This document shows, piece after piece, positions 15,488 to 23,997 of a DNA stretch of 64,000 nucleotides. Source of the stretch: Akkermansia massiliensis (lineage in GTDB: Bacteria; Verrucomicrobiota; Verrucomicrobiia; Verrucomicrobiales; Akkermansiaceae). The position numbers and the translations under genes were made by a program. Position 1 is the stretch's first letter; every line of letters begins with the position of its first letter. Where the stretch lies: contig NZ_JAMGSI010000001.1 in the NCBI RefSeq assembly GCF_023516715.1, forward strand, positions 1,054,001 through 1,118,000, given 5' to 3'. The notes beneath the pieces are model-generated. The model worked only from the letters and a program-made list of their open reading frames with translations. It did no database searches and was not told the DNA's origin.

Positions 15488-18322
15488 CTAGTGGGCTTCC
15501 AGCCAGTTATTCCCCGTTCTGGCTTCTACCAGAATGGGAACGCCGTTGGGAAGGGGAAGGGCGCCGATCATGGCTTCCTCAATCTTTGGAATGAGCTCCG
15601 TCTCGTCCTTGTGGAGGTCCACCAGCAGCTCGTCGTGAATTTGCAGGATAAGGCGGGACCTGGTGCCTTCCAGTAGCTTGTCCACATGGATCATGGCTAT
15701 CTTGATCATATCCGCCGCGGTGCCCTGGATGGGGGTATTGATGGCGGTGCGCTCCGCGGCGGACTTGATGGTCTTGTTGGCGGAATTGATCTCCGGAATC
15801 ATTCTCCTGCGGCCCAGCAGCGTTTCCGCGTAACCGGCCTGTTCCGCCTTGTGCACCAGGTCCTCCATGAAGGACTTGACCACGGGGAACTGGATGAAGT
15901 AATTTTCAATCAGCGTGGCGGCCTCACTGCGGGGGCAGCCCAGCCGCTGGGAAAGGCCGAAGGCGGAAATGCCGTAAATGATGCCGAAGTTCACCGTCTT
16001 GGCCGCACGGCGCATGACGGCGTCCACCTGGTCGCGGGGAATGCCGTACACCCTGGCCGCCGTCTCCGTATGGATGTCCCGGCCTTCCCGGAAGGCCTCG
16101 CACATGGCGGGGTCTCCGGAAAGCGCCGCCATGATGCGCAGCTCAATCTGGGAATAATCCGCGGAAAGCATGGTGTACTCCCCGGAGGCGGGGACGAAGG
16201 CCGTGCGGATCAGGCGCCCCTGTTCCGTTCTTACCGGAATATTCTGGAGATTGGGGTCCTGGGAAGCCAGCCGCCCGGTAGCGGTCAGCATCTGGTGGAA
16301 CTGGGTGTGGATGCGGCCGTCCCGCGGGCAGATGTACCTGGGCAGCGCGTCCAGGTACGTGCTCTTCAGCTTCATGTTCTCCCGGTAGGCCAGGATATCC
16401 GCCACAATGGGATGCTGGGGAGCCAGGGCGGAGAGGGTATCTTCATCCGTCACGAACTGGCCCGTCTTCGTCTTCTTGGGCTTCTTCACCAGCTCCAGCT
16501 CCCCGAACAGGAAATCGCCGAGCTGCTTGGGGGAATTCAGGTTCAGGGGATGGCCGGCGGCCTCTTCAATCTTCTCCCGCAGGCCGTCAATAATGGCTCC
16601 CACCTTGACGGAAGCCTCTTCCAGGGATTCCGGAAGCACGCGGATGCCGGTGAACTCCATGTCCGCCAGCACGGGGAGAAGAGGCAGTTCCACCGTGCGG
16701 AACAGCTCCTCCATGCCGCTCTCCTTCACCTGCTTTTTCAGGATGGCGGAAAGCTGGAGGGTAATATCCGCATCCTCCGCCGAATATTTGCCCATGACCT
16801 CCACGGGAATGCCGCTGGTATCCAGCTCGCGCTTCCTGGCTCCCGGCGCGGCAATGTCCTTCAGCTTGATGGTGGAATATTGCAGCAGGTTCTCCGCCAG
16901 AAGGTCCATGCCGTGCTTCATGCCGGGGGCGATCAGGGCGTGCGCCAGCAGCGTGTCAAAAAAGGGGCCTTTAACCCGTATGCCGTTGGCGCGCAAAACT
17001 TCCAGATCAAACTTCAGATGGTGCCCGGTCTTCTCCGCAGGGCCTTCCAAAAGCGGCCTGACCGCTTCCAGGTCCGCCGGACCGGAGACAGGCATGTACC
17101 ATGCCTTGTGCGGTTCCGCGCAGAAGGCGACGCCCAGCAGCTTGTCCGTGAGGGGATTCAGGCCTGTCGTCTCCGTGTCGAAGCACCAGGAATCATGCTT
17201 TTCCAGCTCGGCAACCATGGCGGAACGGGCTTCCTCCGTATCCGCAATGATATACTCGTGCTTGAAATCATCCACCGTTTTCAGATGGCGTTCCTCAAAC
17301 AAATCCATTTGGCCGGAACCGTTCTGCCGCGCGTCCGCCGCCGGGGCGGCGGGAGCCTCCGCCGGGGGCTGTTCCGCCTGGGCCGGAGCAAACAAATCGT
17401 CCGCAGGGAGGGGGGGCTTCCTGGCTTCCGGCGCTTTTTTCCCGAACAGCTTGGCCTGCATGGAACGGAACTCAAGCTCCTGAAGGAGGGCCAGCAGCTC
17501 TTCCGGACTGGGGTCTCTTTTGACCAGTTCAGGCAGGGTCACGGTCAGGGGAACGTCCCGGTCAATGGTGGCCAGTTGTTTGGAAAGGGTCGCCATGGCT
17601 CCGTTTTCCTCCACGATCTGCCTGCGCTTTCCCTTCAGCTTGTCCGCATTCGCCAGCAGGTTCTCCACGGTGCCGAACTCCCCGATTAGCAGTTTGGCCG
17701 TCTTTTCACCCACGCCGGGAAGCCCCGGAATATTGTCCGAGCTATCGCCCATGAGGGCCAGGATGTCGATCACCTGGTCCGCGCGTTCAATGCCCCATTG
17801 TTCCTTGAGCTTTTCCAGGTCAACCACCTCGTGGTCGTTGCCCCGCTTGCCGGGTTTCCACAAATAGCAGGTGGGGGAAATGAGCTGGCCCAGGTCCTTG
17901 TCCTGGGAAACCATGTAGGTCTGGAACTCCTTCGTGCCGTCCGCGATGCGGGCCAGCGTGCCTATCGTATCGTCCGCCTCATACCCCTCATAGCGCAGGA
18001 TGGGAATGTTCATGGCCTCCAGAAGCCTGAAAATCAGAGGCATCTGGTAGCTCAAATCTTCCGGCATGGACTCCCTGTTGGCCTTATAGGCAGGGTAAAG
18101 CTCATGGCGCGCCGTGGGGGCGGAAGTATCAAAGCAGGCCGCGATGTGCGTGGGGTGTTCATGCTCCAGAATGCCCAGCAGCGTATTGGCGAAGCCGTAC
18201 ACGGCGGACGTGTTGACGCCCTTGGAATTACGGATGGGGTTGGAGAAAAAGGCAAAATGGGCTCTATAGGCCAGAGCCATTCCATCCAGAATAAAAAGGC
18301 GCTTGGAAGGGGAATCAGTCAT
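15488..18322 (-). CDS. polA: DNA polymerase I
   Basis: This 944-residue protein has all three parts. The 5'-nuclease domain (about 1-290) starts FILDGMALAYRAHFAF and has VSQDKDLGQL and DSSDNIPGLPGVGEKTA. The 3'-5' exonuclease appears intact, with DTET in exo I, HHLKFDLEVL in exo II and YSAEDADIT in exo III. The polymerase domain has motif A DYSQIELRIMA, motif B RRAAKTVNFGIIYG and motif C QIHDELLVD. It fills gaps and removes primers during replication and repair. A Pro/Ala-rich linker of about 40 residues lies between the nuclease and exonuclease domains. It is a single gene with about 90 bp to the next. Confidence 0.97.
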   Translation of the reverse strand: MTDSPSKRLFILDGMALAYRAHFAFFSNPIRNSKGVNTSAVYGFANTLLGILEHEHPTHIAACFDTSAPTARHELYPAYKANRESMPEDLSYQMPLIFRLLEAMNIPILRYEGYEADDTIGTLARIADGTKEFQTYMVSQDKDLGQLISPTCYLWKPGKRGNDHEVVDLEKLKEQWGIERADQVIDILALMGDSSDNIPGLPGVGEKTAKLLIGEFGTVENLLANADKLKGKRRQIVEENGAMATLSKQLATIDRDVPLTVTLPELVKRDPSPEELLALLQELEFRSMQAKLFGKKAPEARKPPLPADDLFAPAQAEQPPAEAPAAPAADARQNGSGQMDLFEERHLKTVDDFKHEYIIADTEEARSAMVAELEKHDSWCFDTETTGLNPLTDKLLGVAFCAEPHKAWYMPVSGPADLEAVRPLLEGPAEKTGHHLKFDLEVLRANGIRVKGPFFDTLLAHALIAPGMKHGMDLLAENLLQYSTIKLKDIAAPGARKRELDTSGIPVEVMGKYSAEDADITLQLSAILKKQVKESGMEELFRTVELPLLPVLADMEFTGIRVLPESLEEASVKVGAIIDGLREKIEEAAGHPLNLNSPKQLGDFLFGELELVKKPKKTKTGQFVTDEDTLSALAPQHPIVADILAYRENMKLKSTYLDALPRYICPRDGRIHTQFHQMLTATGRLASQDPNLQNIPVRTEQGRLIRTAFVPASGEYTMLSADYSQIELRIMAALSGDPAMCEAFREGRDIHTETAARVYGIPRDQVDAVMRRAAKTVNFGIIYGISAFGLSQRLGCPRSEAATLIENYFIQFPVVKSFMEDLVHKAEQAGYAETLLGRRRMIPEINSANKTIKSAAERTAINTPIQGTAADMIKIAMIHVDKLLEGTRSRLILQIHDELLVDLHKDETELIPKIEEAMIGALPLPNGVPILVEARTGNNWLEAH

Positions 18323-18577
18323 TTCTGCCCTACTTTACCATGCGGCCCAGCGGTAGGCTACCGTTAAATGCGCCTCCGCGCCCTCTGCCGGATGAAGCGC
18401 CGCAAGCCCCTGGAGGCCATTGAACGGCACGCGTCCGCAGGGACGTAACGGATTTCAGGAAAAAGTTTGCCGACGCTCATTTCAATACTACGCCGTTGCT
18501 GATCGGCATTTCCCGGAACAAAAGGAGTGCAAGCCGCCTTTCCGTCTGGTATAGAGGCGGAAACGGAGAGGATAAAC

Positions 18578-19165
18578 ATGCAGGAATTGTTGACACGGGA
18601 GGAACGTGACAGACTGGCCGAACGCCTGCTGCCGGGAGAAAAAATTCTGTGGCAGGGAAAATCCCGCTGCGGATGGTGGAGAAGGGCCGCGAAGGAATGG
18701 AAGGGAATGCTGTTTTCGGTTTTCTTTGCCGCGGCATGGGGCTGGGGATGTTGCATAGCGGCGTCCGCTCCGGTCTGGACGGGTGAGGTCATGTGCGCGC
18801 TGGCGGTCATGGGAATATGCTGTTTTTTTGGTATTGCCCTCCTCGGCATGCTTTTGATCAACGCGGTTTTGGAAACGCGCCGGGCCAACGCCGTCCTGCA
18901 CGCCCTGACGAATATGCGCCTGTTGTCCCTGGGGCCGTCCGCGGACGGCAACGGCGTCCTGTTCCGGCAGTGGAACGGGGCGGAACTGCGGAAAATCCGC
19001 CTTGTTGCCCATCGAGCCGGGCCGGAAGATCTGGTATTCCGCTACCGGTTCCCGCCAAACGGAAAACCGGAGCCGCAAGGCTGGCCCGCGCTTCCCGGGG
19101 CGGAAGCGGTCTGTGAGCAAATCACGCGCCTCTTTCCCGGCGTGTCCGTATCACGGCTGCCATGA
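18578..19165 (+). CDS. Small membrane protein with bacterial PH-like motif
   Basis: This 195-residue protein starts at the ATG at 18578, preceded by GGAGAG. The N-terminal LLPGEKILWQGKSR matches the opening strand of bacterial PH-type (DUF304-like) domains. Two hydrophobic segments follow (about residues 47-67 and 75-100), then a beta-rich cytosolic part (ALTNMRLLSLG..., ELRKIRLVAHRAGPEDLVFRYRF). It probably sits in the inner membrane; function unknown. Its 3' end overlaps the convergent gene by 44 bp. The neighbour also has two membrane segments and a small soluble domain, so the two may be related in role. Confidence 0.65.
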   Translation: MQELLTREERDRLAERLLPGEKILWQGKSRCGWWRRAAKEWKGMLFSVFFAAAWGWGCCIAASAPVWTGEVMCALAVMGICCFFGIALLGMLLINAVLETRRANAVLHALTNMRLLSLGPSADGNGVLFRQWNGAELRKIRLVAHRAGPEDLVFRYRFPPNGKPEPQGWPALPGAEAVCEQITRLFPGVSVSRLP

Positions 19166-19688
19166 ACTCCGCTAGACGGTCGGCAGGTTCCCGTGAAGGC
19201 GCCGCCAGCAGGAAGAGAACCTGGCCGTCGTAAACGAGGCGGCAGACCCAGCAGGGAGCCGGATATTGCTGCCCCCTTCTTCCCCTGCGGCAGATAGTGG
19301 CGCCTGCATGCCTCAGCCGTTCCAGTTCTTCCCCGCTCAACGGTGTATGCTCGTCCACATGAAGCACGGAGCATTCCGACAAAAGCTCCGGATCATAGTC
19401 AAAAGCATCCCGGCGCAGGCCGAACAGCCTTTTTTCCGCATGCACCCAGCCGTTCCTGGCTTCATAAATCCTCTTGCCGAACCAGATGTCCAGCAGAACC
19501 GCCAGGATTCCCACGCTTAAAAACGGGGCGAAAAGGGAGAAAACGGCTCTCATGCTCTCTCCCATAACTTCCGGCTGGGGAGGAATGGAAAGGAAAACCC
19601 ATGTAAAAGCGCATGCGCCCAGCCACAGCAGCGGAAGAATCACCAGGAGAAACCCTGAAAACATGCGGTAGTTCGGGATGCCGATCAT
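19122..19688 (-). CDS. Two-TM membrane protein of unknown function
   Basis: This 188-residue protein has two transmembrane segments (about 11-35 and 49-68), followed by a soluble part with YEARNGWVHAEKRLFGLRRDAFDYDPELL and a CRLVYDGQVLFLLA strand pair. No family is recognised with confidence. Its last 44 bp overlap the end of the plus-strand PH-like gene, so transcription of the two is convergent. Confidence 0.6.
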   Translation of the reverse strand: MIGIPNYRMFSGFLLVILPLLWLGACAFTWVFLSIPPQPEVMGESMRAVFSLFAPFLSVGILAVLLDIWFGKRIYEARNGWVHAEKRLFGLRRDAFDYDPELLSECSVLHVDEHTPLSGEELERLRHAGATICRRGRRGQQYPAPCWVCRLVYDGQVLFLLAAPSREPADRLAEFMAAVIRTRRERGA

Positions 19689-19784
19689 CTCAGCCGCAAC
19701 ATACCGGAAGCATTTTCCGCCGTCAACCGTTCTCCTTCAAGGATTGATTTCCTTGTGGGAGAACGCTATCATGCTTCCGTTTCC

Positions 19785-20306
19785 ATGACTTACACCATCA
19801 CACCCCTGATTGGAGAGGAAGCCATCCGCGCGCGCGTCAAGGAACTGGCCGCCTCCATTGACGCGGCCATGGCAGGCAGGCCCTATATTCTGCTGTTGCT
19901 GCTGAACGGCGCCCTCCCTTTCGCCACGATGCTGAAAGGGCATTTGAAATCCCGGCCCGTGGTGAAAACCGTCAAGATCACCAGCTACGCCGGAATGGAA
20001 CATTCCGGCTCCGTGGCATGGGATGGGGACTGCGGGCCGTTCCGGCCTGACGTGCCCGTTCTGGTGGTGGATGACGTGCTGGATACGGGCGCTACTCTGG
20101 CTGAAGTTTGCCGGGAATTGAAAAGGCAGGGGGTGCGGCAGGTTCTCACCGCCGTGGCCGTGGACAAGCACTGCTGCCGGAAAGTGCCTTTTGAAGCTGA
20201 CTACGTAGGTTTTACGCAGGGAGATGAATTTCTTGTAGGCTTCGGCATGGACCTGGATGAGCGTTACCGGGAATTGCCCTACATCGGGAAAGTGGACATG
20301 GGCTGA
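19785..20306 (+). CDS. hpt: Hypoxanthine phosphoribosyltransferase
   Basis: This 173-residue purine-salvage enzyme converts hypoxanthine or guanine plus PRPP to IMP or GMP. The PRPP-binding loop VLVVDDVLDTGATL is clear at about residues 95-108, and LLLLNGALPFATMLKGHL is the N-terminal PPi-loop region. VAVDKHCCRK and FEADYVGFTQGDEFLVGFGMDLDERYRELPYIG are the usual C-terminal base-binding elements. The start at 19785 gives the normal length (about 175-180). It has no operon partner. Confidence 0.93.
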   Translation: MTYTITPLIGEEAIRARVKELAASIDAAMAGRPYILLLLLNGALPFATMLKGHLKSRPVVKTVKITSYAGMEHSGSVAWDGDCGPFRPDVPVLVVDDVLDTGATLAEVCRELKRQGVRQVLTAVAVDKHCCRKVPFEADYVGFTQGDEFLVGFGMDLDERYRELPYIGKVDMG

Positions 20307-20423
20307 CAAATTCCCGAATTCATATTGAACAACCTGTTGAAAAAAAGTGTCCAAGCTAGTTGGAGCGGCAGAGCCATCCGCCGTCCCCGCTCAACAAGGG
20401 AAACCGGAAAGGAGAACCAAGAC

Positions 20424-20855
20424 ATGAAAATCAACAGGGCAAGACAACAGGAAAGCGTGGCCGTCTTCGGCCATGAAACGTCCCTCATCCGGGATGTTCT
20501 GGACAATCTGGAACTGGAACACGCGCTGACGTGGCTGCTGGAGGCCATCAGCCAGCACCAGTCCGGAGAATTGGAAAGCGAACCGTGGCATCTGTACCAG
20601 ACCACGCTGTTTGCCATGTACGTGGACTATGACAACGGGAAGGTGCGCCTGTCCGCCGCCCTGGCATGCCACGATGCAGACCTGGAAATATCTCTGAAGG
20701 ACTTTGTGGAGATACTGGGCCGGGAAGCCGCCAAGGAGGCGGACCCGCTCCACTATACTCCCGGCGCCCCCAGCAAGTGCATCCACCGCTACCGCAACCC
20801 GTATTTCAAGCGCAGGCGGCAGGAACGTGAGCCGGACATCGGGTTTTATTCCTGA
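20424..20855 (+). CDS. Small acidic protein of unknown function
   Basis: A 143-residue soluble protein starts at the ATG at 20424, 7 bases after AAAGGAG, which favours this start over an upstream TTG. It is mostly helical and acidic (IRDVLDNLELEHALTWLLEAISQHQSGELESEPWHL), then has a strand-rich part (YVDYDNGKVRLSAALACHDADLEISL) and a basic C-terminus (NPYFKRRRQERE). No family is recognised. A rho-independent terminator closes it 35 bp downstream. Confidence 0.6.
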   Translation: MKINRARQQESVAVFGHETSLIRDVLDNLELEHALTWLLEAISQHQSGELESEPWHLYQTTLFAMYVDYDNGKVRLSAALACHDADLEISLKDFVEILGREAAKEADPLHYTPGAPSKCIHRYRNPYFKRRRQEREPDIGFYS

Positions 20856-20890
20856 GCCGGGGAGCGGCACGATGCCGTATCCTTTCCAAT

Positions 20891-20921
20891 GGCCGGGTTC
20901 CGCGGGGAATCCGGCCTTTTT
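20891..20921 (+). terminator. Terminator downstream of the small acidic protein gene
   Basis: An 11-bp stem with one mismatch (GGCCGGGTTCC against GGAATCCGGCC) is followed by TTTTT. Confidence 0.85.
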
Positions 20922-21077
20922 GCGGGCGTTCGTTCTACCGGGGAAACGTAGGGGAAGGGCCGTGAAAAACCCGGTTTATACTGTTGCCGCAATGGATGCA
21001 GGGCAGCATGTTCATTACTGGGCGCACTGGTTCAAGCGGGCAGGGAAAAACGGAACTTTATTAGGAGAAAAAACGGC

Positions 21078-21545
21078 ATGTCAAAACCGGCAGTGGAAAT
21101 AGTGAACCTGGGGGAACAGGCCATCTGGGGAATAGGGAGGCAATCCGGCGATCAAACGATCTCCGCGGATATCCATGCCCTTTCAGCGGCTTATCATTCC
21201 CTGGCTTCCGTGCCGCGGGGAAGCGTGCTTCCCTTCTTTGTTCTGTCCAGAAACTATGATGGCCGGAATGGTTCCTTTGAACTATTTGTGGGCGGCACAC
21301 TTGAAAAAGACGGGCTGGAGCAGGCGTTTCTTCCCCCCGGGGAATATGCCGGAATGACGGTCAGGCCCCGGCTGGGATTTTTATGGGGCGCGGCCATTGG
21401 GGCCGCCAAAAGGTACTTTTACCAAAAATGGCTCCCGCAGAGCCCATACGGGACCCTGAACATGGAGTACGAACTCCATACGGAAAAAAGTATTCGCAGC
21501 CATCCTTCCATGGACATCTTTTTTGCCGTTAAAAGGAAGGAATAA
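21078..21545 (+). CDS. GyrI-like/AraC effector-binding-domain protein
   Basis: This 155-residue stand-alone domain has no DNA-binding region. The N-terminal strand EIVNLGEQAIWGIGRQSGD, the central FFVLSRNYDGRNGSFELFVGG, the PPGEYAGMTV strand and the end DIFFAVKRKE match the SHS2-duplication layout of GyrI-like proteins, which bind small molecules or, in some cases, act as xenobiotic hydrolases. A GGAG motif precedes the ATG. Neighbours are unrelated small genes. Confidence 0.7.
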   Translation: MSKPAVEIVNLGEQAIWGIGRQSGDQTISADIHALSAAYHSLASVPRGSVLPFFVLSRNYDGRNGSFELFVGGTLEKDGLEQAFLPPGEYAGMTVRPRLGFLWGAAIGAAKRYFYQKWLPQSPYGTLNMEYELHTEKSIRSHPSMDIFFAVKRKE

Positions 21546-21709
21546 CGGAAGAACCGGCGGCTGGAAGCTGGCGAGGCACATTATCCGGCTTTCTTGTCGC
21601 CGGGCCGTGTTTTCCCTGCCGGAGGCGCCAACATTGACAGTTGCCTGTGAAATAATTAGAATGGCGGCATTGGGCCCAGGGAGATCAATCGGAAAAGACG
21701 GGGAGCAGG

Positions 21710-22309
21710 ATGAAAAATCATCATACCATCAGGATTGCGACAAGGCGGGACGCGGCAAAGCTGCTTGAAATTTATGCTCCGTATGTGGAAAAAACAGCCG
21801 TCACGTTTGAATATGAAGTACCGGAGGTACAGGAATTTGAGGAAAGAATCGGCCATGTGCTGGAAAAATACCCCTTCCTGATTTGCGAAAGGGAAGGGGA
21901 AATTGCCGGTTATGCCTATGCCGGCGTTTTCAAGAACCGTGCCGCGTACCGCTGGGCCGTGGAAACGACGGTTTACGTCCGGGAAGACCGGAAAAAAATG
22001 GGCATAGGGCGGGAATTGTACGCAGCGCTGGAAAAGATTCTTTCCTTGCAGAATATCCTGAATCTAAACGCCTGCATTGCCTGTCCGGAGGCGGAAGACC
22101 CCTGGCTTGGGCGGGACAGCGTGCAGTTCCACGAACGTTTGGGATATCAATTCGCAGGAAAGTTTCATCAGTGCGGGTACAAGTTCGGCCGCTGGTACCA
22201 TATGGTGTGGATGGAAAAACATCTGGGAGCCCACCCGGACAATCCTCCCGCAGTGAAAACCTTTGATGAAATAAGGGGCCTAGTTGCGGAGCAGTACGGG
22301 ATTTTGTAA
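21710..22309 (+). CDS. GNAT N-acetyltransferase, phosphinothricin-acetyltransferase type
   Basis: This 199-residue protein opens IRIATRRDAAKLLEIYAPYVEKTAVTFE, typical of the Bar/Pat branch. The acetyl-CoA binding segment is VYVREDRKKMGIGRELY (motif A, with the R/Q-x-x-G-x-G/A pattern as KKMGIG), and the motif B end is FHERLGYQFAGKFHQCGYKFGRWY. The substrate is likely a small amine or amino acid and is not predictable. It extends about 25 residues beyond the usual length at the C-terminus. It is separated from the next GNAT gene by 83 bp. Confidence 0.82.
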   Translation: MKNHHTIRIATRRDAAKLLEIYAPYVEKTAVTFEYEVPEVQEFEERIGHVLEKYPFLICEREGEIAGYAYAGVFKNRAAYRWAVETTVYVREDRKKMGIGRELYAALEKILSLQNILNLNACIACPEAEDPWLGRDSVQFHERLGYQFAGKFHQCGYKFGRWYHMVWMEKHLGAHPDNPPAVKTFDEIRGLVAEQYGIL

Positions 22310-22392
22310 AGGTCCGGTCAGGTAGGAGTGCTGCCAATGCGCAAGCACGCCAAGGTATGGCCGGTATTAATGAAGACAGCTTTTAGTGGAAT

Positions 22393-22836
22393 ATGAGAAT
22401 CATTGAAATCCAGGAAGGAACTACGTTGCTGATACGGCAGCTCATGGAACTGTGGGAAAAATCTGTCAGGGAGACGCACCTGTTTTTGCCGGACAGCGAA
22501 ATAGAAAATATTAAGGAATACATTCCGCAAGCATTAAGAGAGATACCTCATCTGATCGTTGCGGAGAACGAAAACGAATTTCCTGTCGGCCTGATGGGGA
22601 TTGGCGGCCAGAAACTTGAAATGCTGTTCATTGCAAGCGAAGAACGGGGGAATGGCCTCGGTAAGAAGTTGGTGGAATATGGAATCGAAGCTTATTCCAT
22701 CAATGAATTGGCCGTGAACGAGCAAAATCCGCTCGCCAGAGGTTTTTATGAATACATGGGCTTTCAAGTCCATAAAAGAACGGCCCATGACGAGCAGGGA
22801 AACCCTTACCCGCTCTTGTACATGAGATTGAATTGA
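22393..22836 (+). CDS. GNAT N-acetyltransferase, YjaB-like
   Basis: This 147-residue protein opens MRIIEIQEGTTLLIRQLMELWEKSVRETH and has ASEERGNGLGKKLVEYGIE as the acetyl-CoA loop, NELAVNEQNPLARGFYEYMGF as motif B, and ends PYPLLYMRLN. The order matches YjaB-type acetyltransferases. Codon use is visibly more AT-rich than in the genes around it, which suggests separate acquisition. The substrate is unknown. Confidence 0.82.
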   Translation: MRIIEIQEGTTLLIRQLMELWEKSVRETHLFLPDSEIENIKEYIPQALREIPHLIVAENENEFPVGLMGIGGQKLEMLFIASEERGNGLGKKLVEYGIEAYSINELAVNEQNPLARGFYEYMGFQVHKRTAHDEQGNPYPLLYMRLN

Positions 22837-22989
22837 CACGCCGCCAGCTTCCCCTTCGGCATAAGAAAGCAGGTATGGGAAAACGCCTGTTTCATGCGTG
22901 CCTGTTGTGAAAGCATTTGAAAGCCTTGCGAACGACAGGCCGGTTATTCACATAATAAAAATAGTGCTTTTTCAGAGCGATCATCCAGA

Positions 22990-23958
22990 ATGGGCACCGT
23001 CATGACCATCTCCCCCTTATCCGGCGCAGAAGTCCGCCCCCGTTTGCCCTGGGTGGAGACTGCGCGGCTGCTGGCAACGCTGGTCGTCGTCATGCAGCAT
23101 GTGCCTTCCGGCCCCTTTCTTCCCAACGAATGGCTGATCGGTCCGGCGCTGGCGACGTTTTTCCTGCTGGCGGGATATTTTTCCGCCTCCCGCCTGGAGG
23201 GGAGCGGGGCTGGAAAATGGACGGGCGGGCGCCTGCTGTCCCTGCTGTGGCCGTACCTCTTCTGGTGTGCGGCCTACTGGCTGGTAGCGGGCATGTCCCT
23301 TTCCCCTGGTTCGCTGGCTTCCGTGTTCGGGGCGGGAACGTGTCCCCTGCTGACCCCGATGTGGTTCCTGCGGGACCTGATGATTTTTACCCTGGCGGCG
23401 TTCCTGCTGCACCGCTGGCGTCCCGCGCTTTACGCGCTCGGCCTGTTCTGCCTGTTCCTGCACCGGTGGGATGACACCCTGGCGTGGCCCAGTCCCTATA
23501 TGTTCGGGGACTTCGTGCTCGGCATCATGCTGGCGTCTTCCGCACCGGGTTGCCTGGACCGCTGGGGGAAGATGCCCCTGGCCGTGCACGCGTCCATTAT
23601 TCTGGCCTCTGCGGCCCTTGTCTGGGCAAGCTGTGCGGATACCTTCCTGGTTCCGGACGTCGCTTTTTCCGGACTGATTGTTCTGGCCTTCCTGAGCTTC
23701 GGAATAGTGGCCAGGGCCGTCAGCCCCGCGCTGTCGGAACGGCTGGCGCGGTGGTCGTCCGGCAGCTTTTTCGTGTACTGTTCCCACATCTTCGTGCTGA
23801 TTGCCCTGACAGGGGTGGAAACGTGCTTCCCGTCCCCGTGGGCACCCTGGGTTTGGTGGTGTCTGGTGCCTGTCGTGTACATGCTGGCACGGGGCGTTTA
23901 CCTGTTCCTCAAACGGTATTTCCCGCGTGTCCTCGTCCTGGTGACCGGGGGAAAATGA
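22990..23958 (+). CDS. Acyltransferase-3 family membrane protein
   Basis: This 322-residue protein has about ten hydrophobic segments. The first carries PWVETARLLATLVVVMQHV with the Arg and His typical of the acyltransferase-3 family, which O-acylates membrane-bound or exported glycans. The next element (GPALATFFLLAGYFSASR) is the conserved FFxLSGY-like turn. The sugar acceptor is unknown. No clear ribosome site is seen and the ATG at 23002 is an alternative start. It runs convergently toward the sulfatase gene with 39 bp between them. Confidence 0.83.
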   Translation: MGTVMTISPLSGAEVRPRLPWVETARLLATLVVVMQHVPSGPFLPNEWLIGPALATFFLLAGYFSASRLEGSGAGKWTGGRLLSLLWPYLFWCAAYWLVAGMSLSPGSLASVFGAGTCPLLTPMWFLRDLMIFTLAAFLLHRWRPALYALGLFCLFLHRWDDTLAWPSPYMFGDFVLGIMLASSAPGCLDRWGKMPLAVHASIILASAALVWASCADTFLVPDVAFSGLIVLAFLSFGIVARAVSPALSERLARWSSGSFFVYCSHIFVLIALTGVETCFPSPWAPWVWWCLVPVVYMLARGVYLFLKRYFPRVLVLVTGGK

Positions 23959-23997
23959 ACGTAGGGGCGGCGGCGCGGATGTCTCCGCCCCATCCGT

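Noticed and set aside
15686-17689. Plus-strand reading of 667 codons opposite polA
   Set aside because: Antisense to the polymerase and exonuclease motifs of polA; no protein-like features.
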